Assembly: GCA_036835325.1 (NCBI GenBank)
Contig: DAITMF010000003.1
Span: 45,339 to 109,338, forward strand
Length of the DNA stretch: 64,000 bases
Direction: 5' to 3'
Origin: CAMCHP01 sp036835325
Lineage (GTDB): Bacteria; Bacteroidota; Bacteroidia; Flavobacteriales_D; Sanyastnellaceae
Position numbers and translations under genes: made by a program. Shown here piece after piece: positions 53,501 to 64,000 of this stretch (positions are counted from its first letter, which is position 1; the number at the start of each line of letters is the position of its first letter). Under the pieces are notes generated by a model. That model made no database searches. It was not told the DNA's origin and worked only from the letters and a program-made list of their open reading frames with translations.

Positions 53501-55922
53501 CAATGACCTTCCGTTGGGCATTCAGTTGGTGCCCGGAAGCATTGTTCCTGAGTGTGAAGGCCTATTGGCCGCACTGCCATCCATCCAAAACGGAACATTA
53601 ATCGCGCAGTGGGATAGCATTCCGCTGGGAACCACCTGCGAGTTTGTGTATGCTGTGCAAGCGCTTGAAGGATTGCCGCCTTGTGTTGAGGTGGCGAACT
53701 GCGGCGACCTCGACTACCGGAGCACATTTGCCGCCTTTATGCCGGCGTTGAACATTGTGCCTCAGAATCCATTGGGGGTGCCGAGAACCGGTGATGTTGC
53801 TGATCCTGGTGCAGAGCAGAATACTTACAGCGGATTGAGTTGTGATGCCCTTGAAGTGGTTATCCCGAGCTTGACCACCCCGCAAATCACAGGGTCGGCA
53901 TCGGTGTGTGAAAACGCCGGAACGGTATTGAGCGTGCCTTCGTACAGCGGAGCCTTTGTTGAGTACACTTGGTTCCTCGATGGCGAAGAACTTGACAACA
54001 ACAACCATCAGCTCGTCATCCCGCAGGCTTTCATCCAAAATAGCGGCACCTACACAGCGCAGGTGCAAATCGGACAATGCGTGACCTCTGCTTCGCAGCC
54101 CTTCACCTTGTCGGTGAATGCGCGTCCTGAAGTCACTTTGAACGACCAGTTCTTCCCGTGTGCAACGGGCACTGACCCTGTACAGCTCGTCGCCGACGTC
54201 ACCGGTGGCGGTGGCACTTACAGCTACACCTGGACCGGTCCGAACTACTTTTCATCGCAGCCATCGGCGACCATCCTCAACGCCTCTGAAGGGCAATCGG
54301 GTGTGTACTCGTTGGCGGTAACCGACCAATTTGGCTGCACCTCCCCAGCTGCATCGGCACAGATTACCATCACAACTGCCCCACCGCTACCGACCATTGT
54401 GTCAGGTGCATCAGTGTGTGAAGGTCAAAACTTCACGCTCAACACGAGCGCCTATTCAGGCGCGCAAACCTACCACTGGGAAACCCCTTCGGGCCCGGTG
54501 GTGACACCGGTGCCCAACCTCACATTGACCGACGTTTCGGTTGACGACGGGGGCGAGTACACCGTATGGGTGCAGTTGGCCAACTGCGCAACCAGTTCAT
54601 CGCTACCTGTTCAGGTGGTGGTGAATGCCAATCCTGCTCAGCCGGTGTTTACAGCTTCGCCCACTGAAGTGTGCGCCGGTTCAACCCTCACGTTCTCAAC
54701 CACAGCGCAAGCCGGCAGCTATGCATGGACGGGGCCAAACGGCTACACCGCGAACACGGCAGCGCCGCCTGCAATCGTCAATGCGAATGTTTTGAACGAA
54801 GGCACCTACACGTTGGTGGTGAGCAATGGCAACTGCGCCTCGGTGCCCTTTACGCTCGATATTGACGTGCTTCCTCTGCCGGCAGCCCCTGCGCTGAGCA
54901 GCAACGCGCCCGTGTGCGTTGGTGAGGTCTTGACGGTTAGTTCATCTAACGGGGCTGATGCCTATGCGTGGACCCTTCCCGGCTCAGCGCAAGAGGTGAC
55001 CGACTCGCCTGAATACAGCATCAACAATGCGGCAGTGAGCCAATCGGGTTCATGGTCGTTGTCGGTGTTTGATGGCAACTGTTGGAGTTTATCATCAACG
55101 ATTCAGGTTCAAGTAGATGTCATCCCCTCAGAACAAGCCTACGCAGGCGCCAACACGTTGGGCTGCGCAGATGGGTCGGCCGTTGTACAAGCCGTCAACA
55201 ACACGGCATTGAATGGCGTATGGTCGGCACCCGACGAAGACCTCACCTTTGCCAGTCCGAACAGCCAAGTATCAGCTGTCAGCGGCATGGTTCCGGGTGA
55301 AACGCACTTGGCTGTGTGGTCGTTGTACAACGAAGGGTGCGGCGTGTACTCGAGCGATGAGGTTACCGTGTACGTACCGCTCGACCCAACTGCCGAAGAC
55401 GATTTCTACGAGCTCGTCGAGGGCGAACGGCCCAGTTTTGCAGTTACCTTGAACGACAACCCCGGTCCGGTTGATTACACCATCACCGTGGTGACACCGC
55501 CGGTGAACGGCAGCGCCGAAGTTGTTGAGGGCTCGCTAATTCGCTATACTGCCAATGAAGGTTTCGCCGGAGAAGACGAGTTGGTGTACCGCTTGTGTTT
55601 GAGCGGATGTCCTGACCTCTGCGCAACAGCAACCGTGAAGATTCGCGTGTTCCCGTTTTTGCGGATTCCCGACATCATCACACCCAATGGCGACGGCGTC
55701 AACGACGCCTTCATGGTTGAGGGCATTCACCGTTTCCCGGCCAATGAGCTAACGGTGTTCAACCGTTGGGGCCGCGAAGTGTACAGCACCGAAAACTACG
55801 CCAACGACTGGGAAGGCACCTGGAACGGACAGCCGCTTCCCGATGGCACCTACTTCTACCTCTTGACCAACAAAGCCACCGGCGAGACCTTGGGCCAGGG
55901 CTACATCACCCTCCACCACTAA
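50556..55922 (+). CDS. Large secreted Ig-like repeat protein, T9SS type B sorting domain
   Basis: This 1788-residue protein has a signal peptide (MHTIITRTAFLALFIGFFQLTLSAQ). About 1,050 residues of DUF11-like/beta-sandwich repeats follow (AVGYQPYLRVFLPPQ, PGDVVGGACNAIEYTLAANI, NTGDAPAYDVIVNYFPP-type), then Ig-like repeats (about 1110-1580, GSASVCENAGTVLSVPSYSGAFVEYTW, GASVCEGQNFTLNTSAYSGAQTYHW). A Big_9/cadherin-like module precedes a type B gliding-associated C-terminus (LRIPDIITPNGDGVNDAFMVEG ... VFNRWGREVYSTENY ... DGTYFYLLTNK). It is followed by PorP/SprF and PorE-like genes, the usual set for a surface-anchored type B protein. Confidence 0.83.
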   Translation: MHTIITRTAFLALFIGFFQLTLSAQTLDGALGGPLESLVNEEACFSISLENNGAVGYQPYLRVFLPPQMPAATFSASFMGQDIPASQVTVVGTFSGAALNDPNLVEGDPNRAVAGTSGYSFAVVNLPVGAMVQGGIVLSVELCATLVGELFVPVQLSTQPVFRYGDTATGENGSIAFAPSSAQVSPIPYRTSLSRLPGDVVGGACNAIEYTLAANIATNQLVTGMNLTAQIPSGLAYVQLMMSTPGCVVTQQPTIGGTGNFTMQCNNVMGSSNPQDVKAVFLLEPTTGPEVATCDSLAVITDISFSSNQAPQVQASLPINLYHLTFSPVADADIIAPGQVLTLGVDYEMAGTITGVDELLLELTIPDGLNYIGNAQIDGQPVNVTTTSLGGGQTLLTVDLIAEGGANGPCAKGSFTFETEIGTFYTNGSVIAARDRLFADGTVSYTLPGQTACVRPFEVGVSIPAPEFTKEVVSAPANGLKYTAGENVVYRITMTSDGVALNDAVFEDLFPIPVHIVSDLNLAFGTDIVHAPTDNQGIIPQAITINASNNSLRIEWGDIPASVPGSPAIVSVDISIPVSGEPFAPFLRHSNFARLTSVNSSNQMATSLSYTTIDVGAPNLQIFKGVLAVDNADAVLAPYDATFFLTASAQNVDAFDWVTFRTTLRNIGDAPAYDVIVNYFPPTDQLHQCSVDGVTLFDGTPVTYSGDLYGAGLVVSTVNQGTAGRVFVQHRCRIRNTAQSRRMFVNTSLASWTSAPGGVDYFDPVSASCNVQLARPEVALNVVSVQPGHGQTGQVHIGELVTFNMAMQMPEGVTSGAAIEVDLPQGLSVEALLSFESVSQVTLANGGYTTLLNNAVISPIGSGTENQRRRININTGSVTNANTLNNIPEVLNLVFTATVLNSALNQSNQALVTEARLRYTNPNNGLQVSELATTTLTVVEPELEVTVSFFENSILPEGQTFVTISVGHTQASTGNAYNVRLVNDLPLGIQLVPGSIVPECEGLLAALPSIQNGTLIAQWDSIPLGTTCEFVYAVQALEGLPPCVEVANCGDLDYRSTFAAFMPALNIVPQNPLGVPRTGDVADPGAEQNTYSGLSCDALEVVIPSLTTPQITGSASVCENAGTVLSVPSYSGAFVEYTWFLDGEELDNNNHQLVIPQAFIQNSGTYTAQVQIGQCVTSASQPFTLSVNARPEVTLNDQFFPCATGTDPVQLVADVTGGGGTYSYTWTGPNYFSSQPSATILNASEGQSGVYSLAVTDQFGCTSPAASAQITITTAPPLPTIVSGASVCEGQNFTLNTSAYSGAQTYHWETPSGPVVTPVPNLTLTDVSVDDGGEYTVWVQLANCATSSSLPVQVVVNANPAQPVFTASPTEVCAGSTLTFSTTAQAGSYAWTGPNGYTANTAAPPAIVNANVLNEGTYTLVVSNGNCASVPFTLDIDVLPLPAAPALSSNAPVCVGEVLTVSSSNGADAYAWTLPGSAQEVTDSPEYSINNAAVSQSGSWSLSVFDGNCWSLSSTIQVQVDVIPSEQAYAGANTLGCADGSAVVQAVNNTALNGVWSAPDEDLTFASPNSQVSAVSGMVPGETHLAVWSLYNEGCGVYSSDEVTVYVPLDPTAEDDFYELVEGERPSFAVTLNDNPGPVDYTITVVTPPVNGSAEVVEGSLIRYTANEGFAGEDELVYRLCLSGCPDLCATATVKIRVFPFLRIPDIITPNGDGVNDAFMVEGIHRFPANELTVFNRWGREVYSTENYANDWEGTWNGQPLPDGTYFYLLTNKATGETLGQGYITLHH
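51531..51549 (+). repeat. Dispersed repeat variant in the type B surface-protein gene
   Basis: TTTTCGCCTGTGGCGGATG, two changes from the main form, in frame, encoding FSPVAD (the copy at 17865 encodes FSPSAD in an unrelated protein). Confidence 0.55.
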
Positions 55923-55934
55923 GCACACACACCG

Positions 55935-56864
55935 ATGAATACCAAAGTCTACCTTCTCGTATTGTTGATGGCTTGCGCTTCACAGCTTGATTTGCGCGCT
56001 CAGCAGTACTTTGGCACCACCCAATACCTGTGGAACCAAATGTCGATTAATCCTGCCTTTGCAGGATCAAAAGACGCCCTTGAGTCGGGTTTGTTCTACC
56101 GCAACCAATGGGCGGGCCTCGACGGCGCACCCACCACCGAGAACGTGTTTGTGCACGCGCCTATCTCGCGCAACGGATTTGGGGCGGGTTTGAACCTCTT
56201 CCGCGATCGCATCGGCATTTCGCGCGACATCGCCGTGCAGGGTGCCTTCTCGTACAAGATGCGCATGCGCGAAGGCGCTTTGTCGTTCGGACTTTCAGCC
56301 GAGTACGGCAGCCAACGGATGGATTGGGCCCAAACCAACCCCTACGAACAGGGCGATGAAGCCATACCTTTTGCCGACATCGCGTTGCCGTACTACAACT
56401 TCGGGTTCGGCAGCTACTTCCAAACCGAGCAGTTCTTTGTGGGCTTCTCGGTGCCGCGTTTGCTCGAAACCGATCAACGCTTCATGAACAGCGAATCGGG
56501 CGTGACTGCCCTGTTCGAAACGCGTCGACACGCGTTCTTAACGGCCGGTGCCGTGTTCAAAGCCGGCCGAAACGTGAACATCCAGCCGGTAGCGCAAGTG
56601 CGCTATGTAGAAGGCGCACCGGTTCAAGTGGATGCCGGGGCACTCGTGAACCTCAACAAAGTGATTTGGTTGGGGACGAACATCCGCTGGGGCGATTCAG
56701 TGAGTTTGATGTTCGACTACGACCTCACGGCACAGCTCCGCATGGGTTACGCCTTTGACTACACCATCACCCGCATGCAAGGCCACGCGGGCACGCACGA
56801 GTTCTTCCTCGGCTATGCCCTCAAGAAAAAACGCGACGGATACACCCACCCCCGATTCTTCTGA
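55935..56864 (+). CDS. PorP/SprF family type IX secretion membrane protein
   Basis: This 309-residue outer-membrane beta-barrel of the PorP/SprF family has a signal peptide (MNTKVYLLVLLMACASQLDLRAQ). Typical family blocks follow: QYFGTTQYLWNQMSINPAFAGSKDALESGLFYRNQWAGLDGAPTTENVFVHAP and a C-terminal LRMGYAFDYTITRMQGHAGTHEFFLGYALKKK. SprF-like proteins are needed for secretion or attachment of cognate type B substrates such as SprB. The gene lies 12 nt after the type B protein gene and 3 nt before the PorE-like gene, so the three form an operon. Confidence 0.9.
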   Translation: MNTKVYLLVLLMACASQLDLRAQQYFGTTQYLWNQMSINPAFAGSKDALESGLFYRNQWAGLDGAPTTENVFVHAPISRNGFGAGLNLFRDRIGISRDIAVQGAFSYKMRMREGALSFGLSAEYGSQRMDWAQTNPYEQGDEAIPFADIALPYYNFGFGSYFQTEQFFVGFSVPRLLETDQRFMNSESGVTALFETRRHAFLTAGAVFKAGRNVNIQPVAQVRYVEGAPVQVDAGALVNLNKVIWLGTNIRWGDSVSLMFDYDLTAQLRMGYAFDYTITRMQGHAGTHEFFLGYALKKKRDGYTHPRFF

Positions 56865-56867
56865 TTT

Positions 56868-59132
56868 ATGCGTCACCTCACCTCATACCTGATCCTCTCT
56901 GTTTTTCTCTGCACAACAGCAACGCTCACCGCGCAAACGAAGCGCGCCGATGAGGCCTTTCGCCACCACCACTACCCGGAGGCAATCGAGCTGTACCAGC
57001 AGGCCATTCGCCGCGATCTCGACAACGACAAGGCCATCACCAACCTGGCCATCGCCTACTGGCGCACCAACCAGCTCTTGCAAGCCGAGTACTGGTTCAC
57101 CCGCGCGGCCTTGATGAACGAAGACCCCGAGGTGAAGCGCATGTTTGCACAAGTACTCATCGCCAATGAGAAGTACGAGCAGGCTGCGACATGGCTCCAG
57201 AAGTACATGGCAGCGCAAACCAACGACGAAAAGCTGCACGAGGCGCGCCAACTGCACGCTTGGGCGCGTGGCTTGGCCGCAGGCGCTGAAGTCAGCAACG
57301 ACATCAGGGTGGTGCCGATTTCGGTGAACAGCGAAGACCTCGACTTTGCCCCGGTTGTGCACAAAGGCACGCTCTACTTTACGACCAACCGCAAAGGCGT
57401 CAACCGCCGCGATGGCGAGTACGACCCGTGGACCGGCCAGCGCTTTACCGACGTGTACGCCGCGCCGCGCCAAGGTGAGAACGAGTTTGGATCGCCTGTG
57501 CCGGCTGCCGACTTGCCACTAACACCCTACCATGACGGTCCGCTCTGCTTTAGCGCTGACGGACGCGAACTCTTCCTCTCAACGAGCGATGTGACCGACC
57601 GCGTGCGCCGCTACGATGCCTTCAACAACACCCGCGTGCAAATCAAGCACTACCTGCTGGGTCCCGATGGCGCATGGGTTGCGCAAAAAGCGCTGCCCTT
57701 CATCAACAGCGAATGCACTTCAACCCATCCGGCCTTGTCAGCCGATGGCAAAACCCTCGTCTTTGCCTCAGATCGCGAGAGCGGTATCGGAGGGATGGAT
57801 GTGTACTTTGTCGAGCGATCGTCTTCGGGCGAATGGTCAGCGCCGCAGCCGTTGGGCGCGCACATCAATACCCGCGGAAATGAGGTGTTCCCAAGCTTCG
57901 ACGCGGAAGGGAACCTCTACTTTTCATCTGACATGCACCCCGGTTTTGGGGGCTTGGATGTTTTTCGCGCTGCGCGGATGGGCGATGGGCGATGGGGTGT
58001 CCCCGAAAACCTCGGTCGGCCCATCAACAGTCCCCGTGACGATTTCGGGATGCACTTTGACGCCGATGGCAACACCGGGTTTTTCTCATCCAACCGAAAC
58101 CCTGACAAGGGCGATGATGTGCTCTTCTTCAAGCGAACCACCGGCGTGCGCATTGACGGATTGCTCGTTGATTGTGTGAGCGGAGCCGTGATTCCCAACG
58201 CGCGGGTTGAGCTCTTCGGTGGCAACAACTACCGCGATGTTGACTTTACCGACGTTGACGGACGCTTCTCGTTCATCGTTGATGAAGATGTACGCGTGAG
58301 GCTTCAAGCCACGCACGAACGCTACATGGCCGACGGCGGATGCACCGCCGAAGCCGTTTGCCAAACCACCGGTTTGAAAAGCGGCCAACGGATGAGCGTG
58401 CAGGTAGCGATGAGTCCGCTCGAGGCACCCGGCTTCACCCCCGGCTACCTCTGCGGCGTAGTGGCACACAGCACCTACGGCAATCCTCTTGCCGAGGCTG
58501 AACTTACCCTTCGCGACGAAGCCGGAAATGAAAAAACCATCCTAACCAACGCCCGCGGCGCCTTCTTCACCGAAGTCGAAGCCGGCACGGCCTACGAAGT
58601 GAGCGTGAACAAGGCGGCCTTCATCCCCATCCACGAAGTGGTCACGGTGATGCCGCAAACCGATCAATGCCACGCCGTGACCATCGCCCTGGAGCCCGAC
58701 CGCATGGCCGTTCCTCCGCCGCTTCCGATTGATGTGAAGGTGGAGAAGGATCTCGTCATTGAGCTCTTCCACATTTACTTCGACCTCGCCAGCGCATCCA
58801 TCCGACAAGAAGCGAAGCAAGACCTCGACACCTTCTACGAACTGCTCGTGCGTTATCCCGGCATGTCGGGCGAAATCATGGCGCACACCGATGCGCGTGG
58901 CGAAGCAGCTGCCAACCTGCAGCTCTCACAACGCCGTGCCGACGCCGTTCGTCAGTACCTCATTGATCAAGGCATTGAGGCCGACCGCTTGATTGCACGC
59001 GGATACGGAGAAACGCAATTGGTGAACCACTGCGCCGACGGGGTTGACTGCACCGACGAACAGCACCAGCGCAACCGCCGTGTAGAGTTCCGAATCGTCG
59101 ATTTGGGCGATGCGGCCGAAAGCGCCGACTGA
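56868..59132 (+). CDS. PorE-like OmpA family protein (TPR, beta-propeller, CRD, OmpA)
   Basis: The 754-residue protein has a signal peptide (MRHLTSYLILSVFLCTTATLTAQ), TPR repeats (about residues 25-130), PD40 beta-propeller repeats (about 155-430, LDFAPVVHKGTLYFTTNR, HPALSADGKTLVFASDRESGIGGMDVYFVE, GNTGFFSSNRNPDKGDDVLFF), two carboxypeptidase-regulatory-like domains (about 435-610) and a C-terminal OmpA domain (about 640-745, FYELLVRYPGMSGEIMAHTDARGEAAANLQLSQRRADAVRQYL). This order matches PorE of the T9SS. Codons at 57961-57980 carry a dispersed repeat. Its stop abuts leuS. Confidence 0.88.
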   Translation: MRHLTSYLILSVFLCTTATLTAQTKRADEAFRHHHYPEAIELYQQAIRRDLDNDKAITNLAIAYWRTNQLLQAEYWFTRAALMNEDPEVKRMFAQVLIANEKYEQAATWLQKYMAAQTNDEKLHEARQLHAWARGLAAGAEVSNDIRVVPISVNSEDLDFAPVVHKGTLYFTTNRKGVNRRDGEYDPWTGQRFTDVYAAPRQGENEFGSPVPAADLPLTPYHDGPLCFSADGRELFLSTSDVTDRVRRYDAFNNTRVQIKHYLLGPDGAWVAQKALPFINSECTSTHPALSADGKTLVFASDRESGIGGMDVYFVERSSSGEWSAPQPLGAHINTRGNEVFPSFDAEGNLYFSSDMHPGFGGLDVFRAARMGDGRWGVPENLGRPINSPRDDFGMHFDADGNTGFFSSNRNPDKGDDVLFFKRTTGVRIDGLLVDCVSGAVIPNARVELFGGNNYRDVDFTDVDGRFSFIVDEDVRVRLQATHERYMADGGCTAEAVCQTTGLKSGQRMSVQVAMSPLEAPGFTPGYLCGVVAHSTYGNPLAEAELTLRDEAGNEKTILTNARGAFFTEVEAGTAYEVSVNKAAFIPIHEVVTVMPQTDQCHAVTIALEPDRMAVPPPLPIDVKVEKDLVIELFHIYFDLASASIRQEAKQDLDTFYELLVRYPGMSGEIMAHTDARGEAAANLQLSQRRADAVRQYLIDQGIEADRLIARGYGETQLVNHCADGVDCTDEQHQRNRRVEFRIVDLGDAAESAD
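57961..57980 (+). repeat. Dispersed repeat variant in PorE-like gene
   Basis: TTTTTCGCGCTGCGCGGATG, encoding part of VFRAARMG in the beta-propeller. Confidence 0.5.
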
Positions 59133-61952
<2,820 letters not shown>

Positions 61953-62015
61953 GACCCGTTCGGTTTCGTGGCGCGAAATTAGCCAAAACCCTCGAAGGCG
62001 TGGCGCTTGCTTCGC

Positions 62016-62023
62016 TACCTTTG
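62016..62023 (+). promoter_or_regulatory. -7 box of the epimerase gene, 4 nt before start
   Basis: TACCTTTG, exact consensus, followed by TGCC and ATG at 62028; the transcript is probably leaderless. Confidence 0.55.
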
Positions 62024-62027
62024 TGCC

Positions 62028-63029
62028 ATGAATCTGGTCACCGGAGGTACAGGCATGGTGGGCATGCACCTGATTGCAGGCTTGCTGCGGCGTGGAGCGC
62101 GTGTTCGGGCCATCATCCGCAGCGGCAGTTCGCATGCCGCCACCGACCGATTTTTGCGGCATTCGGGCTTCGATCCGGCCGCGGTAGAATGGGTGGAGGG
62201 CGATGTGATCGACCTTGGCACGTTGGAAGATGCATTGGATGGATGTGAAACGGTGTTCCACGCTGCGGCGCTGGTGTCGTTTCACCGCCACGACCGTCGG
62301 CTCATGTACCAAACCAACGTCGAAGGCACGGCCAACGTGGTCAACCTCGCTTTGGATGGCGGAGTGCAGCGGCTCGTGTACATCTCGTCGGTCGCAGCTC
62401 TTGGCCGCAATACGAAGGGCATCCCGGTAACGGAAGACGATGAGTGGAAAGATGGTCCGGAGCTGAGCCACTACAGCCGCTCGAAGCACCTCGCCGAGCG
62501 CGAAGTGTGGCGCGGCCGAGAAGAGGGCCTCGAAGTGGTCGTTGTGAATCCGAGTGTGATCTTGGGCGTTGGTGACTTTGGCCGCAGCTCAACCGAACTG
62601 TTTGCCAAAGTCGCGCAGGGGTTGCCCGTGTACCCGCAGGGCAGCAACGGATTTGTCGCCGCGGAAGACGTCGCTGCCGCCTGTTTTCACTTGATGGACA
62701 ACGGCCTGACCAACGAGCGGTACTTGCTCAACGGCGGACATTTACCGCTGCGTGAGTTGTTTACGAAGATGGCCACTGAATTGGGCACCAAGCCTCCACG
62801 CATAGAACTTCGACCGTGGATGTTGACCCTCGGTTGGCTTGGCGCGTCACTGGTGAGTTTGTTTACCGGCAAGCGCGCGTTTATCACGCGGGAGAACATC
62901 CGCAACGCCGGCTTGCACAACCGTTACGAAACGGCTCGTATGGAGAAGACCGGCTTTTCGTTTACGCCGCTTGATCGGGTGATATCAGAGACCTCGGCGT
63001 ATTTGAAGACTTATGGCGAAGAGGTTTAG
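62028..63029 (+). CDS. NAD(P)-dependent epimerase/dehydratase family protein
   Basis: The 333-residue short-chain dehydrogenase-type protein (extended SDR) has an N-terminal Rossmann motif TGGTGMVG (5-12), VFHAAALVSFHRHDRRLMYQTNVEGTANVV, and a Ser/Tyr/Lys catalytic set ending in YSRSK (Tyr near 149). Closest in look to the dihydroflavonol reductase-like group acting on sugar- or steroid-like substrates; the true substrate is unknown. A frame open to 62007 is rejected because the -7 box lies at 62016-62023. Its stop overlaps the stop of the convergent secreted coiled-coil gene. Confidence 0.85.
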   Translation: MNLVTGGTGMVGMHLIAGLLRRGARVRAIIRSGSSHAATDRFLRHSGFDPAAVEWVEGDVIDLGTLEDALDGCETVFHAAALVSFHRHDRRLMYQTNVEGTANVVNLALDGGVQRLVYISSVAALGRNTKGIPVTEDDEWKDGPELSHYSRSKHLAEREVWRGREEGLEVVVVNPSVILGVGDFGRSSTELFAKVAQGLPVYPQGSNGFVAAEDVAAACFHLMDNGLTNERYLLNGGHLPLRELFTKMATELGTKPPRIELRPWMLTLGWLGASLVSLFTGKRAFITRENIRNAGLHNRYETARMEKTGFSFTPLDRVISETSAYLKTYGEEV

Positions 63030-63757
63030 CGGCGCACCTTGTCGGCACCTTTGCGGAGCTCACCCACGCGGTCTTTGCGTTTTTTCACTGCTTCTTCCTT
63101 ATCGGAGATGGCTTGTGCGCCCTCGTTGATGGTTTTTTCCGCTTCGCGGATGTCGGCTTCGAGGTCTTTCATCGCCTTTTCGGCCTTTTCTTTCGTTTTT
63201 TGAGCCTTTTGGCGCTCTTTGGTGAGTTTGGCGAGGTCTTTTTCAACGCTTTTGAGCTCCTTCTCTTCTTGATCGATGGCTTTCGCGTAGATGTCGCCGT
63301 AGAATTGGCGGGCGAAATCGGCCAGCATGCGGTCGAGCGACTGCTTGGCTTGCGGGTATTCACGGGCATTGATGCTGGCGCCGCCGAGGTCCATGATCAC
63401 GCGCAGGTATACAGTACCTGACGACGTTTCGGTGGAGTAGGCGAAGATGGCGGTTTCGGCGATGATGTCAGCGAGGAAGACGCCGGCGGCTTCTTGCCAC
63501 CCCTTGTTGCGGCTGAATTTGAGTTTGTAGCGTTTGCCCATATAGCCTTCGAAGGCCTTGGCGACGTCTTTTTCTTCACCCACGATTCCGATGACGTGTG
63601 CTGTGTGGTCGTTTTTGAGCCACGACACCTGGCGTTGTTCGACGTCGAGGTCGGGACCTTTGGCAAGTGCGTCGAGGATTTTTTCATCTTGAGCCGAGAG
63701 GTTAAGGCTGATAAGGGCCAGGGCGAGTATTGGGAGGATTCTTAGGAAGCTATTCAT
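63026..63757 (-). CDS. Secreted coiled-coil protein of unknown function
   Basis: The 243-residue exported protein has a signal peptide (MNSFLRILPILALALISLNLSAQ), a globular part (about 24-160, VSWLKNDHTAHVIGIVG, GWQEAAGVFLADIIAETAIFAYSTETSSGTVYLRVIMDLGG) and a long charged coiled coil (about 160-240, EEKELKSVEKDLAKLTKERQKAQKTKEKAEKAM). I do not recognise the family. The frame is open to 63844, but a -7 box at 63788-63795 and the signal peptide indicate 63757. Codons at 63133-63152 hold a dispersed repeat (encoding IREAEKT). Confidence 0.72.
   Translation of the reverse strand: MNSFLRILPILALALISLNLSAQDEKILDALAKGPDLDVEQRQVSWLKNDHTAHVIGIVGEEKDVAKAFEGYMGKRYKLKFSRNKGWQEAAGVFLADIIAETAIFAYSTETSSGTVYLRVIMDLGGASINAREYPQAKQSLDRMLADFARQFYGDIYAKAIDQEEKELKSVEKDLAKLTKERQKAQKTKEKAEKAMKDLEADIREAEKTINEGAQAISDKEEAVKKRKDRVGELRKGADKVRR
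63133..63152 (+). repeat. Dispersed repeat variant in coiled-coil gene
   Basis: TTTTTTCCGCTTCGCGGATG, coding for IREAEKT on the minus strand. Confidence 0.5.
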
Positions 63758-63787
63758 GGTATTGGATGGATGAGTGAGGTAGAGGTA

Positions 63788-63795
63788 CAAAGGTA
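63788..63795 (-). promoter_or_regulatory. -7 box of the coiled-coil gene
   Basis: TACCTTTG on the minus strand, exact consensus, 30 nt before the ATG at 63757; it lies immediately beside the G-rich box of element copy 2. Confidence 0.5.
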
Positions 63796-63804
63796 GGGAA
63801 ATGG

Positions 63805-63936
63805 GGTGGAGGGGGTTGGGGTGGGTTTGAATCGAAAAACCCAACGAGCGCTATTACGTAGCGTATGCTACGTAAATAATACGATTTTTTTTGACATACG
63901 CAAGTGTTTTTCTCCCCATTCCCCCCACAACTTTAC
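63805..63936 (+). repeat. Palindrome-centred element, copy 2
   Basis: G-rich box GGTGGAGGGGGTTGGGGTGG (63805-63824), 29 nt, palindrome core TACGTAGCGTATGCTACGTA (63854-63875 with flanking pairs), 51 nt, ACAACTTTAC (63927-63936), then a T8 run (63948-63955). Boxes match copy 1 at 18 of 20, 19 of 20 and 10 of 10 positions, while the spacers differ. Confidence 0.65.
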
Positions 63937-64000
63937 TGCCGTGGGTCTTTTTTTTAAAGCTGTCAGAAAATCAGCATACAGTGTGAGTAGTGAGCAAGAG

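Overview
This is a window of a Bacteroidota chromosome, most likely from a marine-type Flavobacteriales lineage. The case rests on gliding and type IX secretion (T9SS) genes (GldH, PorP/SprF, a PorE-like OmpA protein), six secreted proteins with T9SS type A or type B C-terminal sorting domains, a TonB-dependent receptor with a DUF5689 lipoprotein, DUF4271 beside hemD, and many promoters of the Bacteroidota form TAnnTTTG. No rRNA, tRNA, CRISPR array, prophage or transposase gene was seen.

Layout. 1-2.7 kb: the 3' part of a PurF amidotransferase and a PLP-dependent ACC deaminase/D-cysteine desulfhydrase. 2.7-3.16 kb: a gene-free stretch with hairpins and a palindromic element. 3.2-6.9 kb: recO, the clamp-loader delta' subunit, a RicT/PSP1 protein and gldH. 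6.9-7.6 kb: a small membrane protein and a rhodanese lipoprotein. 7.7-14.2 kb: TonB receptor, DUF5689 lipoprotein and T9SS-exported protein, divergent from an endonuclease/exonuclease/phosphatase lipoprotein; this is a candidate nucleic-acid or phosphoester scavenging locus. 14.4-28.0 kb: a 2399-residue type B adhesin-like protein, an M43 metalloprotease, MiaE, SelO and a LamG protein. 28.1-30.7 kb: a YceI protein, then two toxin-antitoxin loci (MNT/HEPN and DUF433/DUF5615) whose toxin genes are both frameshifted while both antitoxin genes are intact.

30.7-41.3 kb is mostly housekeeping: glyS, the prs-rplY-pth operon, an ECF sigma/anti-sigma pair, and a DUF4271-hemD-rnpA-ctpA-O-antigen-ligase series. 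41.4-45.7 kb: a lamin-tail-domain type B protein, divergent from asd. 46.8-50.4 kb: an OmpA-like protein and a vWA/MoxR-type ATPase pair. 50.6-59.1 kb: a type B surface protein, PorP/SprF and a PorE-like OmpA protein, a typical substrate/anchor set. 59.1-63.8 kb: leuS, an NAD-dependent epimerase and a coiled-coil secreted protein.

Two repeat families stand out. One is a dispersed 16-20 bp sequence, TTTTCGCCTTCGGCGGATG and variants, found in intergenic DNA and also inside reading frames. The other is a roughly 130-bp palindrome-centred element present twice, about 61 kb apart near the two ends of the window. Several genes have the -7 promoter box only 4-6 nt before the start codon, which implies leaderless or nearly leaderless mRNAs.
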